This document shows positions 11,101 to 21,800 of a DNA stretch of 64,000 nt, piece by piece; position 1 is the first letter of the stretch; each line of letters opens with the position of its first letter. The notes beneath the pieces were generated by a model that was not told the origin of the DNA, ran no database searches, and was given only the letters and a program-made list of their open reading frames with translations. Origin of the DNA: Bactericera cockerelli (lineage: Eukaryota; Arthropoda; Insecta; Hemiptera; Triozidae); the NCBI GenBank assembly GCA_024516035.1, contig CM044960.1, positions 20,972,668 to 21,036,667 on the forward strand. Direction: 5' to 3'. A program made the position numbers and the translations under genes.

Positions 11101-14100
11101 GGCATTATCACCACCCTTGATCAAACTTTGTTTATATTTAATTAATTATAACTTTTGATTGCACCTGTATATAAAAAATTGTAAATAAAGATTGATCTAA
11201 ATTGTTGAATCTAAATGTTTTTTTTTTTTTTTTTTTTTTTTAATCGAAATAATTTGAAGATAGAAAACACATGGCTTTTTTTGTTTTACTTAATTTTAAG
11301 TAAAACAAAAAAATAAGTATTAAGTAAAACAAAAAAAAAGCCAAGTGTTTTCTATCTTCAAATTATTTTGATGTTTTACCAAGAGTTGTGGTAAATTATA
11401 AGTTTTTCCTGAGAACTTATTTCATTATATTTCATTAGTTAAAAAAAATCTTAAAATTTAAACTATTATTAATTCCATACTTTTTCTTGTTCTAATCGCC
11501 TGAATTCATATTGTAATGTAAAAGCAGAGTTAAATAATCCTGTTACATAGAAAATTAATTTCAATTTATATTAATTATATTTTTACAGACTTACCTGATG
11601 GAGGATCAAATCATTTTGCTGAGACTGTTAGAGAGATCAAGAAACAGTAAGTCATGTAATTTCTTCCGTTCAAATTAACGCGCTGAATTATAAAATAGCT
11701 AATGCCCACAATTATACATTTCTTAACGGTGTCATGTTTATCCTAACTCACAAAACAAATAGTTACCTAGTATGTATACCTGTTATTGTATGTTGTGTTT
11801 GAAAAAATGAGTCTTGACTTACTTTATTGTTATCACAATAATTTTAAAATACATAAAAAAAATCGGTAGGTTGTTGTAAGGATTTACCTAATGCTGATTG
11901 TCACCAGCGCCAGCGACTCCAGCCATAAGGCAGAAGGTTTCTCCTAGCCTTGAGGAGCTTCGGGTCTCCAGGAACTAGGACACCTATTGTGAAGACGTGA
12001 AGCACAAGTCTGGTAATGCAGTTAATGTGGCCATTTAGGAGATTGCATCCCACCTAATACTTGATAAAGGACAAAGGATTGATAATAATATCGCCTTATA
12101 TACTGCCTGATTAGGACTAATGAGTCCCATTATTCCAGCAGTAAGCCCAAAACGTATTATTATGTGGTCAAAATTCCATATAGGAGGATAACTTATCATG
12201 TCCCGGCTGTGTTTCGAAGCCGCGACCTCTGAATTACCAGTCAAACGCCTTGATCACTAAGCTTCTGGTACCGGGACTGAGCTGTGTGGATTTATCTGAA
12301 TTTATTTGAGAAATGGACTGCACAATTATAAATTATTATTCTCATTTCAATGTTTTTCAACTTCGGTAGTTTTCTAACTTAGTAGATAAATTTGCATTTA
12401 TAGAGTAATACATTATTTTTACATCTGCTTAATAATTTCTTCCAGAAACAATGTAATCATGGTAGAGTGTCTGGTCCCAGATTTCCGCGGGGATAAGGCG
12501 TGCATAGAAACTATTGCATCAAGCGGTCTGGATGTGTTCGCCCATAACATAGAAACTGTGGAGAAGCTGACCCCTTATGTGAGAGATAGGCGAGCGCGAT
12601 ACAGGTGAGCTAGCTCCATTTCAAGTTTCCGAGAATACTCAACCTTTCAGTATCTCATAAGAAAATACCTCAAAATATTTTTTATATAAGGGTTGGGTGG
12701 AAGAGATTGCCATAGGCAATAACCCCGCCTTTTAGTTAGGACATATTATGTTTTTATTTATTTTCGTTTCTTTTTCATTTTTATTGTATATATTGTTTCC
12801 ATTTTTTTCATTGTTGAAATAATTATTTGTATTGTACATAATGTCTTTTTATATCTAATAAAGTGTTTTATAATAATAATAATAATTGTGGCCTATTGGC
12901 AGTCTAATATTATCTTTCAATAGTAGTCACTGTGGCAGAGCGAGTTAGCGCGCTAGGCATTGCACACATGGTGACCTGGGTTCGATTCCCAGCGGGGGAG
13001 GATTTTTTCTGCTCTGTACTTGGATGTTCGGGGTCCACTCATACCTCGTGAGGAAAAATGAGTAGCTGCTTTAATGTGAAGCAGCGACCAGTGGCAGATT
13101 CTTAGGCAAAAAAATAATACAAGATATTGTAAATTAAAGTGGTAAAGTCCTATGATTCTGCGCTACCCACTAAAATTGTGACATAATAACACAAAGAAAA
13201 AGCATTATTATTATTATTATTATATTATCTTTCAATCCTCCCATGTCTGTGGTTGTCGGCTATAACATTGTAAAGTTAACACCTGCATTGTAATGCACTT
13301 TAAAAATATATATACTTACCTACTTACTTATTGTCATTTGCAGACAAAGTCTAGAAGTTCTTCTAACCGCCAAGCAGCAGAATCCTGACCTGATCACCAA
13401 GTCCTCTATCATGCTAGGCCTGGGTGAAACAGACGCAGAAGTACAACAGACACTTGAAGATTTAATGGCATCCCAAGTTGACTGTGTCACTCTAGGCCAG
13501 TACATGCAACCTACAAAGAAACACTTGAAGGTATGAAAATTCATCTACATATTATGTACAATTGTACATGTTTGTACATGTACTTGTACATGTACAGCCT
13601 CCGTGGCGTAATGGTTGTGACTATTGCCCGTAGTCCAGAGATCACGAGTTCGATCCCCGGTTGGAGTAGACTTTTCGAAGAAAATTCCGTTCCCTCCAAA
13701 CACGTGAGGCTGTCGTTTCTGGCCCAACCCCGGCTGGGTGAGGTTAATGTGGGTAGCTAGTACGATTCCCAGCGAATGGGAAAACACCCCCGTCCAGATC
13801 AGGACGTTAAAACCAAATAGAATCGTTGGCGTTAGGAAGGGCATCCAGCCATAAAAAACGTGCTCCACCCTACCAACCTCAACCATGAGGTTGAACAATG
13901 CCGACCCCAAAAGCAACATAAGCTAATATGGGATAAAGGCAAGGGAAATATATAGTATGTACATGTTTGTCACTTGAGGACTTCTTGGATGCGAGCTCTA
14001 CAAATGTATTATTTTGTAATTTAATTACCTCTAATATTAACTTGAATCTGCGTATAAATTAAGACTTGATTGCTTTATCCAAAGTATCCATTCTTAAAAA

Positions 14101-14981
14101 TACCATTTTTGCATTATTTTTAAATACCAGGTTCTAATCCAAGCTATTCAAATGTCACTGATTAAAGCAATTTGAAGACATAAGGCAAATAAAAATAAAG
14201 ATCGAATACGAGATAATGTCCGTTGTAGTTGAGAAGTTTTTTTTTTTTTAAGTGGGGTTTAACGTCGCTTTCAACTGCCATGGTCATATCACGACGGGGG
14301 TTTTACCCTCCATTCGCAGGAAACTCACAAACCTGCTACTCACATTGACCTCACCCAGCCTGAGTGGGGCCGGGAAAAGCCAGCGTCACGAGAATTAGAA
14401 TTTGAATGGTCACCCATCCAAGTCTTAACTTCGCTGGATGTCGCTTAACTTCGGTGTTCTGAAGGGAACCGGTGTATTCAACATGCCATCGACGCTGGCT
14501 GTTGAGAAGTTTAGAGATTCAGCTAATTCCAGCCTGTCCTAGCTGAAAACTATTTGGTTATTTAACTACAAATTTTCGTGGGGACAAGGTTTTAAATTAA
14601 AAGCATTCCGAGCCTCTCATACATACTGCGAGCTATATCGTCAAGGGTGTACCTGATCCACTCACTGTTAGTAGTGCTAGTACCGCCATACTACCCTTTC
14701 ATTCCCTGTCGACTGATTTTCCCAGCTAGACTGATTATCTTAAATTATTATTATTAATGTCTACTAATCTCTGCTTTATCTCTGTTTTATTCCCCCAGGT
14801 GGTAGAATACGTGACCCCTGAGAAGTACGCGCACTGGGAGAAGGTAGGAAACCAGATGGGCTTCCTGTACACAGCCAGTGGGCCTCTCGTGAGATCCAGC
14901 TACAAGGCTGGCGAGTTCTTCATCGGAAGTGTTCTCAAGAACAGGAGAGCAGCCAAGGAGCCTCAGAGTGTGGCCAAGTGA
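8107..14981 (+). CDS. LIAS: Lipoyl synthase, mitochondrial (8 exons, complete)
   Basis: Radical-SAM enzyme that inserts two sulfurs into octanoyl chains on lipoyl-dependent proteins in mitochondria. Exons: 8107-8175, 9288-9421, 10133-10349, 10890-11046, 11589-11646, 12446-12604, 13344-13530, 14799-14981; all junctions are GT-AG and the phases agree, giving 387 residues (human 372). Exon 1 encodes a 23-residue N-terminus, basic and hydroxylated (starting [10 protein letters not shown]), typical of a mitochondrial presequence, and ends in a GTAAGA donor. Exon 2 enters in the same phase after TTAACAG, and its frame contains NGPSFQDFL as in the family. Exon 3 carries the auxiliary-cluster cysteines [12 protein letters not shown] (CX4CX5C); exon 4 carries the radical-SAM motif CTRGCRFC (CX3CX2C); exon 8 carries the C-terminal RSSY. 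There are no frame breaks. The exon 1 choice is inference; the rest is firm. Confidence 0.93.
8256..9208. mobile_element. Possible hAT-like AT-rich element in LIAS intron 1
   Basis: The left edge TAGATGTGCAAAATAC and the right edge, inverted, AGAGATGTTCATTTTA resemble hAT ends, and both flanks are full of AAGTATTTT motifs in opposite orientation (8240-8330 and 9000-9200). No exact 8-bp duplication is seen. A TTAA MITE lies inside at 8330-8445. Confidence 0.35.
8330..8445. mobile_element. piggyBac-type MITE, 116 bp, TTAA-flanked
   Basis: Ends CACTTTGACTGCCA and, inverted, TGGCAGTCAAAGAG are bounded by TTAA at 8326-8329 and 8446-8449. Both the ends and the TTAA target match piggyBac-type elements. 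No coding capacity. Confidence 0.75.
10675..10852 (-). repeat. LINE 3' tail with hairpin (type A) in LIAS intron 3
   Basis: The minus strand reads GGGTTGGGTGGAAGAGATTGCC GTA GGCAAT, then AACCCCGCCCTTTAG and an AT-rich end, matching the copies at 12688 and 40221. It ends only 37 bp before the acceptor of LIAS exon 4. Confidence 0.65.
11083..11245 (+). repeat. LINE 3' tail with hairpin (type B) and poly(T)
   Basis: GAAGAGAATGCC AAA GGCATT followed by ATCACCACCCTTGATC and, 90 bp on, GTAAATAAAGATTG. Close copies stand at 45000 and 62455. It begins about 37 bp after the donor of LIAS exon 4 and is followed by a T23 run at 11219-11241. Confidence 0.6.
11246..11373. repeat. Foldback hairpin, arms of about 50 bp
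   Basis: AATAATTTGAAGATAGAAAA at the left is matched by its reverse complement at 11348-11367, and the arms continue through GTTTTACTTAA in both directions. It is a near-perfect inverted repeat with a short A/T loop, probably a small MITE in LIAS intron 4. Confidence 0.7.
12085..12272 (-). repeat. tRNA-derived SINE, family 2
   Basis: The minus strand starts GTCCCGGTACCAGAAGCTTAG and has a box-B-like GGCTTCGAAACACAG, followed by GCCGGGACATGATAAG and a tail with TTGGAATTTTGACCAC and ATTATT runs. The same arrangement recurs at 15118, 24205, 42940 and 62075. It lies in LIAS intron 5, next to the type A tail at 12688. Confidence 0.65.
12688..12893 (+). repeat. LINE 3' tail with hairpin (type A), good copy
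   Basis: GGGTGGAAGAGATTGCC ATA GGCAAT, then AACCCCGCC, an AT-rich spacer, TAATAAAGTGTTTTATAATAA and an AAT microsatellite. The polyadenylation-like AATAAA and the simple-repeat end mark the 3' terminus of a non-LTR retrotransposon. Confidence 0.7.
12922..13221 (+). mobile_element. tRNA-derived SINE, family 1, with 15-bp target duplication
   Basis: The 300-bp element begins with a tRNA-like head (GTGGCAGAGCGAGTTAGCG, box B GGTTCGATTCC), has a body with GGGGTCCACTCATACCTCG and GCGCTACCCACTAAAATTG, and ends in ATT repeats. The 15-bp sequence ATATTATCTTTCAAT flanks it exactly at 12907-12921 and 13222-13236. That proves retrotransposition into LIAS intron 6 and suggests a recent event. Confidence 0.9.
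13595..13830 (+). mobile_element. tRNA-derived SINE with shared core
   Basis: The head resembles a tRNA gene (CTCCGTGGCGTAATGGTTG, box B GAGTTCGATCCCCGG). The central part CCCGGCTGGGTGAGGTTAAT is the segment also found in the 5S-derived SINEs. It starts about 65 bp after the donor of LIAS exon 7. Confidence 0.7.
14248..14505 (-). mobile_element. 5S rRNA-derived SINE
   Basis: The minus strand begins AGCCAGCGTCGATGGCATG and continues with GAATACACCGGTTCCCTTC, GAAGTTAAGCGACATCC and GGATGGGTGACCATTC, i.e. a diverged 5S rRNA gene. It is followed by the core with GGTCAATGTGAGTAGCAGG and an end with GTGATATGACCATGGCAG. This is the layout of SINE3-type elements. It lies in LIAS intron 7. Confidence 0.8.
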
Positions 14982-15084
14982 TCAGACGTGAGCAAGTCCG
15001 TGCATATGTAAAGCTTTACTTATATTATCCTTTTCCGAAAAAAAGCTCTATAAGAAATTTATTAATAGATCTACTCGGAAGTAA

Positions 15085-15090
15085 AATAAA
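15085..15090 (+). promoter_or_regulatory. Likely LIAS polyadenylation signal
   Basis: AATAAA, 104 bp after the LIAS stop codon and just before a repeat-filled region. Position and motif fit; the cleavage site is not identifiable. Confidence 0.55.
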
Positions 15091-15117
15091 TTATATAGGT
15101 ACATATGTAATAATAAT

Positions 15118-15527
15118 ATCGCCTTATTTATACTGCCCGATAAGGACTATTAACCCAGATAGGGCTGACGTCAGCCCCATCTGGTGAAAGGTACTACGTT
15201 GTAGATTTTTCTAATTCATTCAGCTTGTTGAGGTTAGTTGGCGACACCTCAAGCTCTTTGTTTTGAGTCCGAGTGATAAGTTGACAGCACTTATTTTGAT
15301 TCAGGACTCAATTTATATCACTCCAAAAAAATAAAACAAAAAATTTCACCGCGTTATCTGGGTTAAAGTCCCATTATTCCAGTAGTAAGCCCAAGACATA
15401 TTATTATGTGGTAAAAATCCCAACTGGGAGGATAACTTGTCATGTCCCGGCTGGGTTTCGAACCCACGACCTCTGGAACCTGTGGATTCACGAAGTGCCG
15501 CCTTTACCACTGAGCTACCGGGACAGA
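15118..15527 (-). mobile_element. tRNA-derived SINE, family 2, split by a TTAA element
   Basis: The minus-strand head GTCCCGGTAGCTCAGTGGTA, with box B GGGTTCGAAACCC and a CCGGGAC end, could almost fold as a tRNA. Its body matches the copy at 12085. The element is interrupted at a TTAA by the MITE at 15154-15362; with that removed, the two halves join to match the uninterrupted relative. Confidence 0.75.
15154..15362. mobile_element. piggyBac-type MITE inserted in a SINE
   Basis: Ends CCCAGATAGGGC and, inverted, TTATCTGGG are bounded by TTAA at 15150-15153 and 15363-15366. The host SINE is continuous on either side, so the boundaries are certain to within a few bases. Confidence 0.8.
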
Positions 15528-15756
15528 CTCGTACGAGTATTGTAAAGATATAACATAAGATAAGATAAGAGATAAGATTGTATTTTTATTGCTCTTTATA
15601 AATACATAAACAGTACATTAGAAGAATTTGTCAATTGAATTTAATAAAAAAAAAGAAATAATGAAAAAAAAAAAAAAAAAATAGATATAGGTATATTATA
15701 TAAAAAAAACCTAATAATAATAGTACTATAACTATATATTATTTCTATAAACTATC

Positions 15757-16005
15757 TAGAGCGGCAGCGTTGATGGAACGCTGAATACACCAGTTCTCAT
15801 GCAGTCACTGAAGTTAAGCAACGAGGCTAGGACTAGGATGGGTGACCATTCAAATTCAGATCAACCTCATGATGCTGGCTATTCCCGGCCCGACTCAGTC
15901 TGGTTGAGGTTAATTTGAGTTGCTGGTTTGTGATTTTCTATCGAATGGAGGGTAAAACCCCCGTCGTGATATGATCCTGTACTTGAAAGCGACGTTAAAC
16001 CCCCA
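15757..16005 (+). mobile_element. 5S rRNA-derived SINE
   Basis: AACGCTGAATACACCAGTTC, TCACTGAAGTTAAGCAACG and GGATGGGTGACC follow the order of a 5S rRNA gene, including the internal control region. The core (GGTTGAGGTTAATTTGAG) and the tail GTGATATGATCCTG with GCGACGTTAAACCCC follow. It is a pseudogene-like transposed copy, not a functional 5S gene. Confidence 0.85.
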
Positions 16006-17235
16006 AATAGATCCATGGATCGGATCCCACCAAATGCATGAATTTTTCTTCAATAACAGGTATTCGAGTATGTGACTAACATAATAGGAAGACTCTGAGG
16101 GTTACCTTCTTTGGAAGAGTATTCATTGTTATTATATATAATATCTTATTCCAGTTCCAGAATAGAATGGTAGAAATATAGCGTAGATACAGTAAAAAAA
16201 AGTCTTAATAATTGTGATTATATGAAATGGTGGTTGTTATTGGAAGTTGGATTTTATAGGCCTATACTCTTTGTGGATTTTTTTGTTGGAGAAATCAAAC
16301 TTTAAAAGTTCATGTTTATATGGTTCGATTTTTCAATTGCCTAAAATTACTTGTAAAAATTGTATTCCAATTATTATTATTATGAATTTGTCAAAGTTAC
16401 CAAAAATATATATTCTTACGTTGCGTTGTTTGAAAAAATTTCATTTACTTCTTAGTGGTGATAATTTCTGCGTCATTACTAACTAAATGGAATGTCAGTT
16501 ACTCAGGATCTGTAAAGAAGTAAGAAACGAAAAGAATAGGTACTAATTATTTTATAAGTAACACTATCTATTTTTTAAGAAAACACTGTATAAAAAGAAC
16601 GCCCTATTTACAATATACAAATCCTTAAACTAATGTGGACGGAGTAAGATGACTAGTTGAGGGGATTTTTTTTTAAACTAGAACTTAGGACTCAATTTGG
16701 ACGGAATAAAACAAAAGAAAATAAACAAAATATGTATAATGTGAATATTTTGGTGCAACAAGTCAAAAATAAAATTAAGGCTTATTTTAAGACAAAATAA
16801 TGAAATTTGGTAAAAGGTGATATTATTTTGATTTTCTAATGAACATGACTAGAACAAAATTAATATAATTATATATTTATTGCACTTGTTAAAAATGAGA
16901 GAAAAAAAAAATAGTATTAATATAATTGGCAAACCTGAAAGTCATTTAATTTACATCATTGATTAATGAAAATATTGACAAGTGAAAATTTTTTAGAGAT
17001 AGATTTTTGTCTTGACAGAATAGCAAGATACATTTTATGCTGGATCTTCCTAATGATAGAAACGAGGATTTTTACTAAGCTGAATCGAGTTGAATCGAGC
17101 AATGCACCTCTTTATGGTAAAAGTCCCATGAAGTGAATTTTAGGTGTGGTCCTTCACTCAACTGCTAGTCCACAGGTTCAGACCCCGGGGGTTGAGTTTT
17201 TGAAATATTTGTCTCGTAACCGCGCCAGGCGCCGT
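16006..17235. other. AT-rich intergenic stretch
   Basis: No exon or known repeat is recognised. On the minus strand it would be the 3' untranslated and downstream region of the forkhead gene; AATAAA on that strand at 16876-16881 is a possible poly(A) signal. Confidence 0.35.
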
Positions 17236-18832
17236 TCACAGCAGGGGCGGGATGTTGTTGTAGCAGGACAGGGTGAACTCGTCAGGGAAGAGGGGCAAGG
17301 TGTCGTAGTGCTCTGGCTCCTCATACACGGAGTAGAGGAGGCTCTGCTGCTCCTCCATCAGGATGTCCTGGGCTGCGTACTCCAGGATGGACTTCCTGGA
17401 GAGGGGATCCTTCTCCTGCCCCGCCTCCTCGTAGGAAGACAGGATCAGGTTCCTGCCGTGTCGTACGAGTACACCTTGTGATCCTCCTCCCTCTGTATGT
17501 GTATAGCTTCTGATCCCCCCAGCGATCCCAGGGGATGTAGAACACGCTGCCGTCGTCACTCTGTATGTAGTCCTCTATCTTCTGGGGCGGCAGCACCTCC
17601 ACATAGGGGGGGCGGGAGGCTCTGTGGAGTGAGGCGAGGGGAACTCCTCACTCAAGTCGTTTGGCTGAATCGATTCCAAGTAGCTCTTGAGTCGGTTCTT
17701 TTTCTGAAAAGGAAAAAGAGATTTTTATCACTTTTTGTTATAAATTACCGTCGGAAGAAATTACTCTTTTGGATGAAAATCCTGTAATTTTTAAACATCT
17801 GGAAATTTAACATATAAAAGCAAACCAAGGTTCGATTTTTCTTAGTGTCGTGGTCCAGCGTAACTGGGAATTTATCCTATTTAAATTTGAAATATTTAAG
17901 AGAATAGATTAGGTACAATTTATAAAAATAACCCTTGAACTATTTCTCTTTCCTGTCGCGGCTTATGCCTGGTTTTCTCTTGGGTAAGAATTTCCATCAT
18001 AAACTAACAAAAACACAGAAGAATTTTTTCCTCCGTGACAAATATTTTTTTTTCTTTGTAATTAACATCATACATTTCGCTCTAACTAACTGTAAATCTG
18101 GAGCTGAGATTACAAGACCCTGTTAAATGAATTATACCATTGCCCCATTCTTCAACTGTCAGTACTCATTTTTCCTTAAGTATGGTACCCCGTATAATAT
18201 AAAAGTTATGTATACAAAACGAAAAATTTGCGGACCCTACTTGTATTTGAAACCGGTCCGGGCCCGCAACTGCCGCCTACATCAAACACATAGTACAATA
18301 AGTGCTCAGACATGCCTGCTGTTAGCTTACTAAGAACTACCCGGAGAACTCACCCAATTACTCTTATCCCTGTCCTCTTCCTGGGGCTCCATGTCGCTCA
18401 GATTCCACAAGTGCCCCGCCCCCTGGGACGCCTTCACACCCTTGCGGAAGTGCGGGTTGATGGACAGGTTGTGCCGGACCGGAGTTCTTCCATCGGTCAT
18501 CGTTCTGGTTGTAGTAGGGAAACCGTGTCCTGCGAAAGAAAGAGATAGAAGAATAAACGGGTGTGATCATTTATCATTCATAGCACCAGCGTAGGTAAGG
18601 GGGAGGGGGGGGATTAGGGGGTTGAAACGCCCCCTATGAATGACAAAAGAAATCAAACAAAATTTGAACAATGGGAAACACAAAAACCTGGGAGGAATTT
18701 TTTCTGAGATAAAAATCAAATGTGTTTTATCATTGCATAGCACAGAGAGAGGGGAGATAGGGGTGAAAGGAGAAGAGAAAGAGAGAAAGAAATGAAGAGG
18801 AAAGAGAAAGGAGGATACGAGAGAGAGAAGAC

Positions 18833-18885
<53 letters not shown>

Positions 18886-21800
18886 TAATGGAGGAATGTA
18901 TACCTTCCTGCCCGCTTTTTGATCCTAAATAACCTATCAGAAGTTGTATACCCACGCCAGTGATTCATAGTAGATAATGGATTTCACCCAGGTTTTAATA
19001 CATATGGGAAATCCGAATAGAATTTGTAAGTAATATGTTGCAGGAACTTCCTGATCGCTCTAGGAACATCGCGACATGTTTCTGCAGCGAAACTGTAACA
19101 GATAGCCAAAACCTGACTCGAATCACCCCCCTTAAACCCCGCCCGGAATCGATCACAATATTCGAAAAAGTCGTCAGAGGCATGGCCAAAGCTAAAGGCC
19201 AAAACCGGACAGACTCGTTTCCCTGCTTGGTAAAAAATATCTCAATTGCCGTCTGATAGGATACTTTTTTCGAGTACTGGTTGTCTCCGAATTGTTGAAA
19301 CCCCGGTTCAAGGAGCGATTTCCGCCAGCTTGAAAATAGGCAATTTGTAAAAGCAACGGTGGAACCTTCGACTCTCGACCCGAAACTTTCATTCCATTAA
19401 AATCAGATATTCCTGAGGAATTAAAAAATTAAATAAGGAACATTTAGTAGTTCCTGAAATCGGGAAGTTCCTGAAACATACTATAAAATGAATCCATCAA
19501 AGTTGACACAGCTGTGACTGATAGTTATTCACAGTTTAGACTGGGAGTAATCCCGTTGCGAAGATAAAAAATATAAATGAAAAAAGTGTACCTACATCAA
19601 GTAATTTCCGAGTAGGTGTCATCTACTTCCAATGTTAAAAATACATTCTTGTCACTCCTAATTAATTGTTCGCCACTCGGGAATAAGCAATGCCCCCTGA
19701 TCCATGCCACTGGTTCAGACCACGAGTGTGTTGTCCCACCTCTCTAGAATACACAGCAACTCCTGTCATGGCACGCAGTCAATAATGTGAGCATCACGGG
19801 ATGAGAGGCCAACGCTCTAGCTATGTGGACAGTGAACTGATAAGAACCCCGCGAGTTGTCTACTAGACATGGTCCATACAGGGCAGCTCATACTCGCCTT
19901 CATCGCCATGGGGTGTGTGCCACATGGGACAGCACACGATCTTGTGAATGGGACGCACCACACAGCAGTCGAACAGGAACCAGGAGACATTTCCTCCGGA
20001 GAACCTCCACCTTTAGCGGATGAACATCAAGCGGTCTTGGACGATATAGACGAGAAGATTACACACGTTAAACACAGAATTGGTGAGTTTTTTTTTTAAT
20101 GTTCTAGAGACTACCGAATGAGAGTTGGGTAACTTTGGGATACTACTTGCAAGTTTTAAAGTTTAAATAACGACACATTAATAAATTAATCTAAACGTTA
20201 AAGAATAAACTTTTAAAAAATAAACTTTTTTTCTCTCTTCTAATTTGAGATGTTGAGACCAAGTAGTTGAATCTGATTTGCTAAGAAAAAAAAGGTAATT
20301 CCCTTTTTAAAACTATAATCCTATACACTATCAAGTTTTAGGCCTTTTAGCACGAGCAACACATACATATACAAATGCATAGGCACTAATTACTAAAGAC
20401 GATGTAATTATTTTTTCTAAGGTTTGAATATCTTGTAGAAATTCTTTTAACACCACGGCATTCTATTCTCATTCATGATCACGGAAAGTAACTAAGTAGG
20501 CACCAGTTAATTTACTTAATGAATATCTATCTTGTTAATGAGAAGAAGACACCAATATCTAAATACTTCTTAGAGTATTTTGTTATTATTCATTTAGGGT
20601 GAATAATAAAAAAATAGTCCAGGACTGCTAGAAAACTTTAAAAAGTTATTGTTGGAGCCCCCTAGGGTGGAATTGAACAGTGACATTTCTAGGAACTTAT
20701 AAATTGCCAAAACAGTTTGGATTTTTTAACCCGCAAAAATCTCTCACAACCGTATACGTTACCGTGTACTGGATACGTTACAAAACCGAACCGTACTGAT
20801 CCCGGGTTAAAGTACCTAACATAAAATTCTTCAATTTTTTATTTGCTTTAATTTTACTCCGATCAATATTTTTACAAAAATGTATCATTCTTGAAATATA
20901 AGTGAATATATGGGACCTGAATTCACCTCCTTTCAATCCCCTTTACCCCCCCCCCCCCCTAGCTCCGTTTCCTCCCATCCTAGACGTCAGGACATTTAGC
21001 ATGTTTACTTTCTCACCCTCCTGAACAAGTATCCTCAGGGATTGGTTGCGTCGCCTCTCACGCACTCTACTATTTATACCTTAACTCTCCTATTACCTAG
21101 ACTTGGGTAAGTAGATATCTTCTTACTACAAAGAATACCTATATTTAATACTTGTCAACAAACCTGTTCCGTTGAAACCATTTAACCTGTTCACCATCAG
21201 GTAAGCTGTACAGCCAGAACAGCGCTCTCCTGCATAGGTTGAACAAGTTGGATGAATACATCAAGCGTGGCGTGGACATGGAAACTCGCTATGTAATAGA
21301 GATCTCGGGATATCCCTTCGATCAGAAGGCTGTACCACCCGAAGAATTCTTAGACAGACTAGCGGTTGTACTCGGCATCAGCAACTTTACGCAGGCGCAC
21401 GTGAAAGGGCTCAGACTGATGGCGGGAGTGAAATTCGCGAGTTCCAAGCTCGTGGTGGAGTTTTATGCAGGAAAGGCCAAGAAGACATGGCTAAGGGCTT
21501 ACAAGAAGAAGTTGTATGAAATCAGCTGGGGTGAGTAGAGGAAGACATTTATTTTTACACTATGGCAAGCGAGTAACAGAAAAATATATGTTTACTATAG
21601 TTTTACTAATCAAGCGAAACGGTCGTTTCGCGGGACAACGCCTCCCAGAAACTACAGTGCTTATTTTACTGTAACTAAATAGAAACTGATGGGTTTCCAA
21701 AGGTATCATATATTGTGACGAAAAGTTCTCTTAACTGAGTAGAATGTTTTGTATCTTAATCTATCATGTATTTGATTGAGTGGCTATCAAATTGGGGAGT

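Noticed and set aside
15440..15527. Functional tRNA gene on the minus strand
   Set aside because: The tRNA-like head is continuous with a SINE body shared by at least four other loci, so it is a SINE, not a gene.
15760..15872. Genuine 5S rRNA gene
   Set aside because: Many differences from 5S rRNA and a SINE core plus tail follow directly; same arrangement at 14248, 33783 and 60528.
18567..18968. Minus-strand open frame rich in S and L
   Set aside because: It is the translation of the (GA)n microsatellite and purine tract.
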